Source: Hyphomicrobiaceae bacterium
GTDB taxonomy: Bacteria > Pseudomonadota > Alphaproteobacteria > Rhizobiales > Xanthobacteraceae
Direction of reading: 5' to 3'
DNA: 64,000 nt
NCBI GenBank assembly: GCA_021324465.1
Contig: JAJPJB010000064.1
Location: 62,001 to 126,000 of the forward strand
The position numbers were made by a program, and so were the translations under genes. Positions 1 through 9,554 of the stretch are shown piece after piece; the first letter of the stretch is position 1, and each line of letters starts with the position of its first letter. Under the pieces are notes generated by a model. The model made no database searches. It was not told the origin of the DNA and saw only the letters and a program-made list of their open reading frames with translations.

Positions 1-891
1 GCGGCCGAGCTTTAACGGATCAAGGCAGGCGCCGTTCCACATCGCATCGAAACGTTCGACCGCGCGCCGATCTTCGTCGCGATCGGCCGACGGCCTGATC
101 CGCTGCAGCGCGACAATGCTGCCGACGCGAAAATCCGTGCCCTCAGCGCGCAGCGCCTGCACTGCCCGGCCATGACCCAGATTCTGGTGGTGCATGGCGG
201 CCAGCATATTGGGCAGGCCTTTGACGCCCGGCGCATGGCTGCCGTCGCCATAGCCGAACATCGCATGCACATTGGGCTCGTTGAACGTTGCCCAATGCTT
301 CACGCGATCGCCGAGCCGCTTTGCCACAACGGCGGCATAATCGGCGAATGTTTGGGCGGTCACGCGGCTGACCCAGCCGCCTTTATCTTGGAGCACTTGC
401 GGCAGGTCCCAGTGATACAAACAAAGCCAAGGCGTGATGCCGCGCGACGCCAGCCCATCGACCAGCCGATCATAGAAGTCGAGGCCGCGTTGCTCGACCG
501 CGCCGGCGCCGTCCGGCAGGATGCGCGGCCAGGCCACCGAGAAGCGATAGGCGGTGAACCCGCCCCGCGCCAGCAGCTCAACGTCTTCGGGCCAACGGTG
601 GTAATGATCGCAAGCGATGTCGCCGGTATCGCCGTTCTTTATGCGGCCGGGCGTGTGCGAATAGGTGTCCCAGATGCTTTTGCCGCGGCCGTCCACATCG
701 ACGGCGCCTTCGATCTGATAGCTCGAGGTCGAAGCACCCCAAACAAAATTTTCCGGAAACATGACTTCCTCTGCGGCTGCAGATTTATTCAGCAGTGTTG
801 GCAAGGCAAGCTGCCCGACTGACGCCGCCAGCAGCTGGCGGCGCGACAGGATCGGCGCTTCGAGACGCCTCTTTGGCAAGGTCACGCGCAC
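1..891 (-). CDS. Tat-exported GH1 beta-glucosidase, 3' end cut by window edge
   Basis: Family 1 glycoside hydrolase, probably a retaining beta-glucosidase that releases glucose from beta-glucosides. About 297 codons are present of the roughly 450 usual for the family; the C-terminal third with the catalytic nucleophile lies beyond the left edge. Seen: the N-terminal signature FPENFVWGASTSSYQIEG from residue 45, LYHWDLPQ, and TFNEPN near residue 204 holding the acid/base Glu. The frame is open upstream of the FPENF methionine (codon 44) and encodes a twin-arginine leader (LSRRQLLAAS at about residues 15-23, then a hydrophobic stretch), so I start at GTG 891 (GTG 885 also possible). Export by Tat is inferred; most GH1 enzymes are cytoplasmic. 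It lies 28 nt after the class II aldolase gene and is probably co-transcribed with it. Confidence 0.88.
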   Translation of the reverse strand, partial: MRVTLPKRRLEAPILSRRQLLAASVGQLALPTLLNKSAAAEEVMFPENFVWGASTSSYQIEGAVDVDGRGKSIWDTYSHTPGRIKNGDTGDIACDHYHRWPEDVELLARGGFTAYRFSVAWPRILPDGAGAVEQRGLDFYDRLVDGLASRGITPWLCLYHWDLPQVLQDKGGWVSRVTAQTFADYAAVVAKRLGDRVKHWATFNEPNVHAMFGYGDGSHAPGVKGLPNMLAAMHHQNLGHGRAVQALRAEGTDFRVGSIVALQRIRPSADRDEDRRAVERFDAMWNGACLDPLKLGR

Positions 892-919
892 TAACGATCA
901 ACACAATGCCGCAAATAAC

Positions 920-1735
920 TCACCGTCGTCGGCCGGTGCGGCGCTCGCGCGGCGTGACGCGGGAACCTTTCGGCACCGGACGACGCGCGGCCCTGACCGG
1001 GCTTCGCCGCGGCGGCAGCGCGCCGGCGGCCTCGAGCCGCATGCTCCAATATTCCCATGTCCTCGTGACGACATTCGGCAGCAGGCTGAGCGCGCCGGCG
1101 AGCTTGACCTCGCCGCGATGCAGCGGCTGCGGCGCGCCAAGCGTCATGGCGCGCAATTGATACTCGGCATTCTGGCACATGAAGATCGCGCGCGAGACCA
1201 TCTCTTTCAGCCCGCTGCCGACCACGGTGGCACCGTGCCGGTTCATCATGACGGCGGAGTGCCGGCCGAGCGCTCGCGCCAGCGACCGGCCTTCCTCCGG
1301 CTTGACGACCAGGAGATTGGTGTCGCCGAACTCGTCGTGCTGGTCCCAGAACGGCGCTTCCTCGCCCATAGTGCCGCCGAGGTGAAATACCGGCACGACC
1401 GGCTTGCCGGCAATGGCAAACGGCATGATCGCCGGCGCATGATGATGCACGACGGCCATCACATCGGGCCGCGCCTGATAGATGCAGCCGTGAATGACCC
1501 GCTCGGCATAGAGATGCCCCGTGGGGGGCCGCACCGGCTGCGAATCCAGCGTGAATTCCAGGATGTCGTCCGGCTCGATCAGGAGCGGCGAGCGCGAGCG
1601 CGACAGCAGATAGCGGCCCGGGTCGGAGGGATGGCGCGCGCTGACATGGCCGAACGCGTCGAGCACACCTTCATGGGCGAGGATGCGATTGGCGAGCGCA
1701 AGCTCCTCGATCAGATCGGTCAGCTTGTCTGGCAT
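920..1735 (-). CDS. Class II aldolase/adducin family protein
   Basis: Zn-dependent aldolase or decarboxylase fold (fuculose-1-phosphate aldolase, ribulose-5-phosphate epimerase, adducin family), acting on small sugar or hydroxy-acid substrates that cannot be named from sequence. Seen: the cluster VVHHHAP with H97-H99, a Glu in LYAERVIHG near residue 78 at the catalytic Glu position, and a third His in NRHGATVVG, which together make a complete metal site. Length 271 aa; the last 30 residues are an arginine-rich tail beyond the normal fold. A G-rich stretch (GGGGG) precedes the ATG. The downstream GH1 gene follows within 28 nt, which suggests a sugar-related operon (inference). Confidence 0.85.
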   Translation of the reverse strand: MPDKLTDLIEELALANRILAHEGVLDAFGHVSARHPSDPGRYLLSRSRSPLLIEPDDILEFTLDSQPVRPPTGHLYAERVIHGCIYQARPDVMAVVHHHAPAIMPFAIAGKPVVPVFHLGGTMGEEAPFWDQHDEFGDTNLLVVKPEEGRSLARALGRHSAVMMNRHGATVVGSGLKEMVSRAIFMCQNAEYQLRAMTLGAPQPLHRGEVKLAGALSLLPNVVTRTWEYWSMRLEAAGALPPRRSPVRAARRPVPKGSRVTPRERRTGRRR

Positions 1736-1918
1736 TGTGCCCCCGGTTCATCGCGACGTCGTATTCGGGCGGGCACATTAATCGGGCGCAATGTGATGGT
1801 GAAGCCCCGCCATACGTCCGGGAGAAGGGAAATGCGTCGGAAGAATGGAAATGCCAAGCGAGGCGTGCCTGGCGCCGATTTGCGCGATCACCGGGAGCGG
1901 GCGCCGGCGTCATCCGCT

Positions 1919-3169
1919 CTATTCCATCACAATCTTCGCGCCCGTCGCGCCATTCAACAGGCGCTTGAGATGAAAACTCGCCAACTGATCCTGCGGCTCC
2001 TTGCCGATATGGGACGCAAACGCGGCAATCGCGCCCGGGTCGTTGACCTCGAGCTTGGCAAAGGCGTCGAGATAAGCCTGCGTGGCGGGAGCCTTGTACT
2101 GCCCGTCGCGGAGCGGCTCAAAGGCGCGCAGTGCCTCGCTCTTGCCACGCAGCACGAGGTCGCCGACCGGGCGGCCGTGAAAGCCCGGCACTTTGCCGGC
2201 TAGCGTCGCGCTGACGCAGATCCGCGTGCCGAGCTGCTTGTTGGCGGCTTCGAGCCGCGCCGCGACATTGATGGTGTCGCCATAGGCCGTGTAGTCGAAG
2301 AAGCGTTCGCCGCCGAAATTGCCGACGATCGCCGAGCCGGCATGGACCCCGATCCGGGTGACGCCCAGCAAAATGTTCTTCCGCCGCCAGCGCTCGCGAA
2401 AATTCTGTGCATAGTCGTCGAGGTCGAGCGCGCAGGCGACCGCACGGGCGGCGTGATCGGGCTGCTCGCCCGGCGCGCCGAACAACACATGCAAGGCGTC
2501 GCCGACAATCTTGGCGACCGTACCGTCATGGGCAAAGACGATTTCGGTCATGCCGGAAACGTATTCATTGAGCAGCATGCCAAGCAGGCCGGGCTCGATC
2601 GTCTCGACCAAAGCGGTGAAGCTCTGGATATCGGTGAACAGCGTCGCGATGTCGCGGCGCTGGCCGGCAAGCTCAAGGGACGCCGATTCGCTGGCCAGCC
2701 GCTGCGCGAGATTGGGCGAGAAATAGCGCGACAGCGAAGCATGCGCCCGCTCCGCCTGGGCCTGGCGCTCGCGCGCATCGCGCAAGAATTTGATATGTCG
2801 GATCGTCTTGGCGATCGTGGTTTCAAGATCGGTAAAGTCGATTGGCTTGGTGACGAGATCGAAGGCGCCCCGATTCATTGCGGTGCGGATATTGGCCATG
2901 TCGCCGTAGGCCGACACGACGATGGCCGAGATGCGCTCCTCCTTTTCCTGCAGCTTCTGCAAAAGCGAGAGACCGTCCATCCGCGGCATGTTGATATCGG
3001 TCACCACCAGGTCGACGTCGGTATTGGTCTTCAATGCGTCCAAAGCCTCGACCCCGTCACGGGCAAAGAGAAAGGTGACCGCGCCTTCGCGAATCTGGCG
3101 CCGAAACTTCTGCAGGACGAGCGCTTCGAGATCAGGCTCGTCGTCGACGACAAGAATGCGTGAGGTCAT
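1919..3169 (-). CDS. Receiver-class III adenylate cyclase fusion
   Basis: Response regulator whose output is a nucleotide cyclase, 416 aa. Residues 1-125 form a CheY-like receiver: acidic pair D9/D10, phospho-acceptor D58 in VVTDINMP, and Lys in TKPID. A short coiled linker (about 130-165) leads to a class III cyclase domain (about 175-350) with metal Asp in TLFTDIQSFTAL and in AKIVGDALHV, and the transition-state motif NVAARLEAANK. The Lys of AKIVGD and the Thr of DYTAYGD fit the adenine-selecting pair of bacterial class IIIb enzymes, so cAMP is the expected product (family knowledge). The start overlaps the stop of the preceding response regulator by ATGA, so the two are translationally coupled and probably serve the same kinase. 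Confidence 0.9.
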   Translation of the reverse strand: MTSRILVVDDEPDLEALVLQKFRRQIREGAVTFLFARDGVEALDALKTNTDVDLVVTDINMPRMDGLSLLQKLQEKEERISAIVVSAYGDMANIRTAMNRGAFDLVTKPIDFTDLETTIAKTIRHIKFLRDARERQAQAERAHASLSRYFSPNLAQRLASESASLELAGQRRDIATLFTDIQSFTALVETIEPGLLGMLLNEYVSGMTEIVFAHDGTVAKIVGDALHVLFGAPGEQPDHAARAVACALDLDDYAQNFRERWRRKNILLGVTRIGVHAGSAIVGNFGGERFFDYTAYGDTINVAARLEAANKQLGTRICVSATLAGKVPGFHGRPVGDLVLRGKSEALRAFEPLRDGQYKAPATQAYLDAFAKLEVNDPGAIAAFASHIGKEPQDQLASFHLKRLLNGATGAKIVME

Positions 3170-3555
3170 GCGGCTTGGGCGACTCGTGTCTCAATCTCGG
3201 CGCGCAATGCGCCGAAGTCGATCGGCTTGGTGAGCAAGGCCTCGGCGCCGCCCTCCAAGGCCTTACGCTTGGTCTCTGGGTCGCCATAGGCGGTGATCAT
3301 AATGATGGGTACGTCGGGCCGAGCACCTTTGGCCTTGGGCAAAAGCTCGAGCCCGCTCATTCCGGGCATATTGATATCAGAGAGGATCAGAATGAGAGAA
3401 ACGCCGCTCGCCGCGCTCATGGCTTCCAACGCCGCTGGAGCGGACTGGGCGAATTGCATGGTGAAGCGGCCGGCGCGCAGATCGCGCCGGAACTGCTGGC
3501 GGAACAAGACTTCGACATCGGGTTCATCGTCGACGACGAGAATGAGAAGACTCAC
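3166..3555 (-). CDS. Single-domain response regulator
   Basis: CheY-like receiver of 129 aa with no output domain. Acidic residues D9/D10, phospho-acceptor D60 in LSDINMPG, Thr/Ser region ITAYGD and conserved Lys in LTKPIDF are all present, so phosphotransfer should be intact. It overlaps both neighbours by 4 nt (ATGA): the histidine kinase upstream and the receiver-cyclase downstream. The receiver resembles that of the cyclase gene next to it (same spacing, TKPIDF motif), suggesting duplication. It may be a phosphate sink or an intermediate in a relay (inference). Confidence 0.9.
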   Translation of the reverse strand: MSLLILVVDDEPDVEVLFRQQFRRDLRAGRFTMQFAQSAPAALEAMSAASGVSLILILSDINMPGMSGLELLPKAKGARPDVPIIMITAYGDPETKRKALEGGAEALLTKPIDFGALRAEIETRVAQAA

Positions 3556-6500
3556 GCTCTCCCTCCTGGCTTGGCGATGGATGCCGCCGTACGCGGCAGG
3601 ACAATCTTGAATTCGGTGAACCGCCCGGGCTCCGTATCGACCACGATGGAGCCGGCATGTTGCTTGACGATGATGTCATGACTGATTGAAAGGCCCAGGC
3701 CAGTGCCCTCGCCGGCGGGCTTGGTGGTAAAGAACGGATTGAACATCTTGGCCTTCACCTCCGGCGGGATGCCGGTGCCATTGTCGCGAATTCTGATCTC
3801 CACGCGATCGCCGAGATTTTTGGTCGCGGCGGCGAGAACAGGCTCGAAACCGTCGCCCGCCTGGCTCTTGCGCTTCATGGCGGCGTAGAAGCCGTTTGAA
3901 ATCAGATTGAGCAGAACGCGCGTGATTTCCTGCGGGTAGAGATCGACCTCGCCCGCGGTTGGATCGAGCGATCGCTCGAGCGTGATATTGAAGCCCTGCT
4001 TTTCCGCCCGCGCGCCGTGATAAGCAAGATTGAGGCTCTCCTCAACGATGGCGTTGATATCGACCGGGCGGCGCTCGCCGGAGCCCTCCCGCGAGTGCAA
4101 GAGCATATTTTTGACGATGGAATCGGCGCGCTTGCCATGCTGGACAATCTTTTCGAGGTTGCCGCGCAGCGTCGCGGCGATCTCGGCGACCTCCTCGCGG
4201 GTCTTTTCATCGGTCTTGAGGGTCGCAAGAACCTCGTTCAGTTCGTCCACCAGCTCGGTCGAAAGGCTGGAGAAATTATTGACGAAATTGAGCGGGTTCT
4301 TGATCTCGTGGGCGATGCCGGCGGTCAATTGGCCGAGCGAGGCGAGCTTCTCGGTCTGGACCAGGCGATCCTGCGCGGTGCGCAGTTCATGGAGAGAGGC
4401 GCTGAGCTCCTCGGTGCGCTGGCGTAACTCATTGAGCAGGCGCGTATTCTCGATGGCGACGACCGCTTGATTGGCAAAGCCCTGGACCAGGCTGACCTGC
4501 TTTTCGCTGAACGGGCGGACCTCTTGGCGGTAAATGACGATTGCGCCGACGATGGCTTCGTCCTTGAGCATCGGCACCGCAAGATGCGATTTCGCACCGG
4601 CGAGTCGGGTGGGTGCACTCGGTGTCGGCTCCGCCGAGTCGTCGGCAGTACGAATTACTTCTCTTGTCTGGAGAAGGCGGTGGAGTGGAGTTCCCGGCGG
4701 AGGCTGGAACGCTCCGCGCGTCTGATGGAATTCAACCAGAGCCGGCGGCGCATTCAGCATGGCGGCGTTGTGGAACAGCGCTCCGTCGTACGTATACATC
4801 AGGCCGAAATCGGCTTCGCATATGCGCGTTGCATTTTCCAGGATGATTTCGAATACAGGCTTCAGCTCGCCGGGCGACGTTGAAATGACTTTCAGCACTT
4901 CCGACGTGGCGGTCTGCTGTTCCAGCGACTCCGAAAGCTCGCGCGTGCGTTCCTGCTCGGCCTTGTACAGGCGCACATTTTCGATCGCGATCGCAGCCTG
5001 ATTGGCGAAGGTCGTGAGCAGCGCGACGTGCTTCCGCTGGAACGGTTTGACTTCGGTGCGGCGGATCAGCACGCAGCCGAGCGCTTTTCCCTCGCGAATT
5101 AATGGCACGGCGAGAATAGTACGGTGCCCGAACCGCCGCGCGAATTCGCGCCCGCGGGCGAAATCATCGCCGGCGGTCTGCTGATCTTCGAGCTGCACCG
5201 GCTGCATGTCGCAGATCGCGCGCCCCATGACCGTGGAGCGGTCGAGCGGCACCTCGCCGATGTCCCGCGACAGCTCACCGAAAACGGCGGCGCTGCTTAA
5301 CATGTTGTTCTCAAGCAAAATGATGTCGACGACCTGCGCCTCGCAAATCCGCGCCGCATGCTCGGCGACCGCGTTGAGTACCGGCTGCACGTCGTCCGGC
5401 GAACCAGAGATGACGCGGAGAATTTCGCTGATCGCCGTCTGCTGCTCGAGCGACTCGCGCAATTCGGCGGTGCGCTGCTCGACCTTGCGCTCCAAGGTGG
5501 CATAGGACTCCTGCAGCTTGCCGGCCATGTCGTTGAACTGGTCGGCCAGCGCCTCGACCTCGTCGCCGGTCTTGATCGCAATGCGCTCGCCGAGATCGCC
5601 GCCGCCCAGCCGCGCCGCGCCGGCGCGCAGCGCCTGGATCGGCACCACCATGCGGCGGGCGAGGATAAGACCGGCAATGAAGGCGAGCGCCAGCGCGCCG
5701 AACAACACATAACCCATCCGCTGGATCGAGGTGTAAAGCGGCGCGTAGGCCTCCTCGATCGGGGTCTCGACGAACACGAACCAGCCGAGCGGCACGACCG
5801 GCGCATAGGCGGTGAGCACCCGATGGCCGGAAATGTCGTCGGCCTCCTGCACCGCCTCGGTCGCCGAGCCGGCGCGCGCGCTCTGCACCTGCGCCAAACG
5901 CAACATGTCGGTGTTGCGCAGCACAAGGCTGATGTCGGGATGCGCGATCAGCCTACCGTCGGCATCGACCACATAGGCGTGGCCGTGCTCCCCGACCCTG
6001 ATCTTGGATACGACGTCCCAGATCAGTTTTAGATTCACCTGCGCGATGCTCACGCCCGAGTCGCGCCGTGCGCCCGCAAGCGCGATCGTCATGTAGGGCT
6101 CGGACTCGCGGCGGAAATAGACCGGGCCGTAATAGACCTTGTTGGCCACGGCCTCCTTGAATTCCGGCTTTTGCGAATAGTCGATGCCGCTGCCCACCAC
6201 GTCCATGCTGAGTCGTGAGACTTTGAGCTGCTCGTGGCCGGTGGCGTCGATCTGTGCAAGCTCGGTGATCGCGGGCACCTGCCGCAATAGCCGCAGCGCA
6301 TCGAAGCGCCGCTGATCGAGCGTGCCGTCGGTCCACGGCAGCTGCGTGGTCCAGCCGACCTGGCTGTCGATCTGGGTGACAAATTCCTCGATCTTGTCGG
6401 ACGCGGCCTGCGCCTGCTGGTGCTGCAGGGCGATCAAGGAGGACTTATGCTCCTGATAGGAAAACCAGACCTCGAAGGCGCCGTTGGCAAGAAGCGCGAG

Positions 6501-6644
6501 AACGACCACTGTCACAAATAGCGCGACGTATTTGATAAACAGCCGGCTGCGCACGATCGAGGCGCCGGAACCTGAAACGGCGTTGCCGTGGCGATCGGCT
6601 CCCGCCGTGATCATTCCGCTCTCGTCGTCCACATCGGCTTTCAT
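3552..6644 (-). CDS. Sensor histidine kinase with Cache, HAMP and two GAF domains
   Basis: Membrane sensor kinase of 1030 aa. Order seen: cytoplasmic N-terminus, TM1 (about residues 35-58), a periplasmic Cache-type sensor region (about 60-300, ending in a Cache-like VDADGRLIAHPD segment), TM2 (about 310-330), HAMP (RRMVVPIQALRAGAARLGGG), a coiled coil, two GAF domains joined by a repeated linker (SEILRVISGSP / SEVLKVISTSP), a further coiled coil, then HisKA/HATPase. The phospho-acceptor is H779 in GIAHEIKNP; N-box LLNLISNGFYAA, G1 DNGTGIPP, F-box FFTTKPAGEGTGLGLSI. Two cytoplasmic GAFs plus an external Cache allow integration of several ligands. ATGA overlap with the downstream regulator makes this the first gene of a three-gene operon. 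Confidence 0.93.
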   Translation of the reverse strand: MKADVDDESGMITAGADRHGNAVSGSGASIVRSRLFIKYVALFVTVVVLALLANGAFEVWFSYQEHKSSLIALQHQQAQAASDKIEEFVTQIDSQVGWTTQLPWTDGTLDQRRFDALRLLRQVPAITELAQIDATGHEQLKVSRLSMDVVGSGIDYSQKPEFKEAVANKVYYGPVYFRRESEPYMTIALAGARRDSGVSIAQVNLKLIWDVVSKIRVGEHGHAYVVDADGRLIAHPDISLVLRNTDMLRLAQVQSARAGSATEAVQEADDISGHRVLTAYAPVVPLGWFVFVETPIEEAYAPLYTSIQRMGYVLFGALALAFIAGLILARRMVVPIQALRAGAARLGGGDLGERIAIKTGDEVEALADQFNDMAGKLQESYATLERKVEQRTAELRESLEQQTAISEILRVISGSPDDVQPVLNAVAEHAARICEAQVVDIILLENNMLSSAAVFGELSRDIGEVPLDRSTVMGRAICDMQPVQLEDQQTAGDDFARGREFARRFGHRTILAVPLIREGKALGCVLIRRTEVKPFQRKHVALLTTFANQAAIAIENVRLYKAEQERTRELSESLEQQTATSEVLKVISTSPGELKPVFEIILENATRICEADFGLMYTYDGALFHNAAMLNAPPALVEFHQTRGAFQPPPGTPLHRLLQTREVIRTADDSAEPTPSAPTRLAGAKSHLAVPMLKDEAIVGAIVIYRQEVRPFSEKQVSLVQGFANQAVVAIENTRLLNELRQRTEELSASLHELRTAQDRLVQTEKLASLGQLTAGIAHEIKNPLNFVNNFSSLSTELVDELNEVLATLKTDEKTREEVAEIAATLRGNLEKIVQHGKRADSIVKNMLLHSREGSGERRPVDINAIVEESLNLAYHGARAEKQGFNITLERSLDPTAGEVDLYPQEITRVLLNLISNGFYAAMKRKSQAGDGFEPVLAAATKNLGDRVEIRIRDNGTGIPPEVKAKMFNPFFTTKPAGEGTGLGLSISHDIIVKQHAGSIVVDTEPGRFTEFKIVLPRTAASIAKPGGRA

Positions 6645-6741
6645 ACGAGCATCTTAGCATTTTTATCCACGGCGTGCCGGCTCGTTTGCCGCCTGGACGG
6701 CACGAACAAATTTGCTGTCATGCCGAGGCCGAAGACCTGCC

Positions 6742-7743
6742 CTATTCGATGACCTCGTCGGCCAAAGCCACAAAATCTGGCGGCAGACTGATGCCGGTGG
6801 CCTTTGCAGTCTTGAGATTGATGACCAGCAGGTAGCGCGTCGGCAGTTCGAACGGCAGATCGGCGGGTTTGGCGCCTTGGAAGATCTTGGCAACCAGCGC
6901 CGCCGCGCGATCAAAGGATTCCTTCTGGTCGGCGCCGTAAGACATCAAGCCGCCGTCGTGAGCGACAAAATCCTGCTCGTAAATCGCCGGCAGTCGGTGC
7001 AGCGCCGCATAATCAAATACGCGCCTGCGATTGAGGAGCGTCAGCGAGTCGGAGACCATCAGAATCGCGTCCGGTGGGCTGCTGTCCATCGTCGCGAAAG
7101 CCTCATTGAAGTCGTCCGGTTCACGCACGCCAAGCGGCAGCACCGTGACGCCCATTTCCTGCGCGGCTTTGGCCGAAGCGTCATATCTTTGCGACATGCC
7201 GAGGTCGTCTTTGTTCCACAGCATCGCCACCTTGTGCAGCCGTGGCGACAATTGCTTGAGCAATCCGAGCCGCTTTGTGGAAAGCGCTGCGGCGTCGTCG
7301 GATATCCCGGTGACATTGCCGCCGGGCCGCGCCAGGCTCGTGACCAGTCCGGTCTTAACCGGATCGCCGGAGCCCGAGGCAATGACCGTCGGGACGCCGG
7401 ATGCCTTCGCCGCAGCCGCAGCCGGATAGCTGACTGTCACCACCACGTCGACATTCGCCGCTTTCAATTCCTGCATCAGATTGGCCGTCTGCCTCACATT
7501 GCCCGCGGCGCCCCGTGCCTCGTAAGCGAGGTTTTGGCCGAGCGTATAGCCGCGTTGCCTGAGCCCCTCGATGAGAATCCTTCCGGTGCCCGCGGTAGGC
7601 GGGATCGGCGGACCAACCGTGAGCGTGCCGACGCGATAGATCTTGGCGCTCTGCGACAAAGCCGACCGAGAAGGAGTTCCTGCCGCGCCCAGCGCTGCAG
7701 CGCCCGCGGTCGCACCCAGTCTCAAAAAGTCGCGTCGTTTCAT
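6742..7743 (-). CDS. ABC transporter substrate-binding protein (PF04392 type)
   Basis: Periplasmic binding-fold protein of 333 aa, of the ABC_sub_bind family often found as orphan genes in Rhizobiales; ligand unknown. I place the start at ATG 7743, where a Tat-type leader begins (MKRRDFLRLGATAGAAALGA) and GAGG lies 8 nt upstream; an in-frame ATG 25 codons earlier gives a poor leader. The mature part carries typical family segments such as YRVGTLTVGPPIPP, GLRQRGYTLGQN, a NIP-like VVTVSYPAAAAAK and a C-terminal LPTRYLLVINLKTAKATG. No permease or ATPase partner of the same importer class is adjacent; the next gene downstream is the kinase operon. Confidence 0.85.
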   Translation of the reverse strand: MKRRDFLRLGATAGAAALGAAGTPSRSALSQSAKIYRVGTLTVGPPIPPTAGTGRILIEGLRQRGYTLGQNLAYEARGAAGNVRQTANLMQELKAANVDVVVTVSYPAAAAAKASGVPTVIASGSGDPVKTGLVTSLARPGGNVTGISDDAAALSTKRLGLLKQLSPRLHKVAMLWNKDDLGMSQRYDASAKAAQEMGVTVLPLGVREPDDFNEAFATMDSSPPDAILMVSDSLTLLNRRRVFDYAALHRLPAIYEQDFVAHDGGLMSYGADQKESFDRAAALVAKIFQGAKPADLPFELPTRYLLVINLKTAKATGISLPPDFVALADEVIE

Positions 7744-7882
7744 GGCACTACCTCTGGCAAGGCCCAGCCTCGTCATAAACTTAACACATCGGGTCCATGC
7801 CCCTGTGCCGCGGATCACACCGCAAAAATGGAAATCATTACAAGAAGTTGTGCAGCCAAGGAACTGGACGACGCGGTCGCGG

Positions 7883-9349
7883 CTAGGCGGCGCGGTCGCG
7901 GTGCGAAATCTCGATCACGCGCGCCCGCCGTGCCAACTCGTCGACCAGCGCATCCGCCTTGGCCTTGTTGGTGGCATCGAGATTGGCATCCCACTCGTCG
8001 AGCAGATAGACATCGGCGTCGGTGCACTCGACGATCTCCTGCAGCGATTTGAGCTGCCGTTCGCCGGACGAGAAGCCGAGCTTCTTGTCCATCGACTCGG
8101 CCACCACGACGACCTCGTTTTCGTCATCGCCCTCGACATCGACCGGGTCGACGCCGCTGGTGAAGTGAAAAGAGAGCCGATCCGTCGTCGGCCAGTAATA
8201 GGCGTGTTTTTTCATCTCGGTCTTCAGACTCGCCAACAGCGACGACTTCCCCGCGCCGTTGCCCCCGCGCACATTGATGCGTCCGGTCTTGCGCGCCTGG
8301 GCAATACGCAGCGCATCGCCAAGCGAGGAGACGACATGCGCATCCTCGCCTTCGCGCAAAACGAGCTTGTCGAACTTGATGCGCCGATCGAAATCGACGT
8401 CCGGCTGCGGCTGCATATTGGCGGCCACACCGCCGAAGCGCGTCCAGATGGCTATGAAGTCGTTCCAACCGGTCGCGAGCAGATGCAGCTCATAGGTCAT
8501 TTCGATCTGCCGCGGCAGCGTCGTGGCAAGCCCGACCAGCAGCGCGGTATCGCCGACATTGTGCATGGCGACCACGGTGATCGTGGCAAAGACGATCGCG
8601 AGGCTGACGATGCCGCTCATCGCGCTCATGCCCTCGCGCGCGACGATGGCGCGAATCTGCGCGGTCAGGCCTTCGCGCAGCCGCGACTTGAAGCCGAACA
8701 GCCACAGCCGCAAATTATAGCGATTGCCGGAAAAGATATTGTCCCATGCGGTATAGCCCTGCGCGGTGATGCGGTTGTTCATGCGCTGGTTTTCGAGGTA
8801 GGCGTGCGCGATCGGCTTCTGCAGCACCCATTGCATCAACAGCAGCGCGCCGAAAGCGCCGACATAGGCGAAGGGCAGGCTGGCGTCGATCTCGGCGCCG
8901 AGCACAAGTGCGTTGAAGACAAGTCCGAGAAATAGCTTCAGCGCGAATTCCAGCTCATACATGACATTGAAGAAGCACTGGAATGTCTCGCCGGTGAGGA
9001 ACGGCTCGACCTGCTCGCGCGCCGGCTTCTCGTTGAGCAGCTTCACCTTGCCGCGATTTTCGCGGGCGAAGCGCAGCATGTATCGGCCGAAGCCGCGATA
9101 GCCGGCGCGCTCGGCAAAGACCCAGCTGATCACGCCAACGACGTAAGAGGCCGATTGCGCCGAAAGGATCCAGACCAGATCAATGAGCAGGAAGCCGACG
9201 ACCGCGACCCGCCGCCCGGCATTGATCACGAGCCAGGTGGTTGCCGCCGCCAGCATGGCCTCGACCACCATTAGAACCACCATCACGAACAGCGATGGCG
9301 AGAGCAGATAGCGGGCGAGATCGAAGCGTGAAATCTGCCGTTCCTGCAT
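7883..9349 (-). CDS. Compact ABC half-transporter (membrane domain fused to ATPase)
   Basis: Exporter-like protein of 488 aa from ATG 9349 (a longer frame starts at 9436, but the extra 29 residues look non-coding). Hydrophobic segments at about 15-40, 45-85, 130-185 and 230-280 form the membrane domain. The C-terminal ATPase has Walker A GGNGAGKSS near residue 362, signature FSSGERQ near 426, Walker B YLLDEWDANLD with D451 and E452, and an H-loop in EISHR at 483. Only 127 residues lie between the start of Walker A and the C-terminus, much shorter than a normal nucleotide-binding domain, so the helical subdomain is reduced. Substrate unknown. It stands between two unrelated genes and would have to homodimerise. 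Confidence 0.8.
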   Translation of the reverse strand: MQERQISRFDLARYLLSPSLFVMVVLMVVEAMLAAATTWLVINAGRRVAVVGFLLIDLVWILSAQSASYVVGVISWVFAERAGYRGFGRYMLRFARENRGKVKLLNEKPAREQVEPFLTGETFQCFFNVMYELEFALKLFLGLVFNALVLGAEIDASLPFAYVGAFGALLLMQWVLQKPIAHAYLENQRMNNRITAQGYTAWDNIFSGNRYNLRLWLFGFKSRLREGLTAQIRAIVAREGMSAMSGIVSLAIVFATITVVAMHNVGDTALLVGLATTLPRQIEMTYELHLLATGWNDFIAIWTRFGGVAANMQPQPDVDFDRRIKFDKLVLREGEDAHVVSSLGDALRIAQARKTGRINVRGGNGAGKSSLLASLKTEMKKHAYYWPTTDRLSFHFTSGVDPVDVEGDDENEVVVVAESMDKKLGFSSGERQLKSLQEIVECTDADVYLLDEWDANLDATNKAKADALVDELARRARVIEISHRDRAA

Positions 9350-9554
9350 TGAGTGTCCCGTTATGGCGGCATGCGCCGCACGAGTCGGCAGGGCGAGTCT
9401 AGCGGCATCCAAACGCAAAATTAAGCACAAGCGCAATGCGCAGTGGGGCGGATTTTCGTTTCACGGCAGGAGATGCGCTACAGGCCGGAGCGCCGCGAAT
9501 ACAGCCGGAAAGGCGCAGATTTCCCATTGATTGCACACCTGCCCCCGCGCCTGC

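Noticed and set aside
761..2203. Plus-strand 480-codon frame opposite the aldolase
   Set aside because: Shadow; the minus strand shows the aldolase metal motif.
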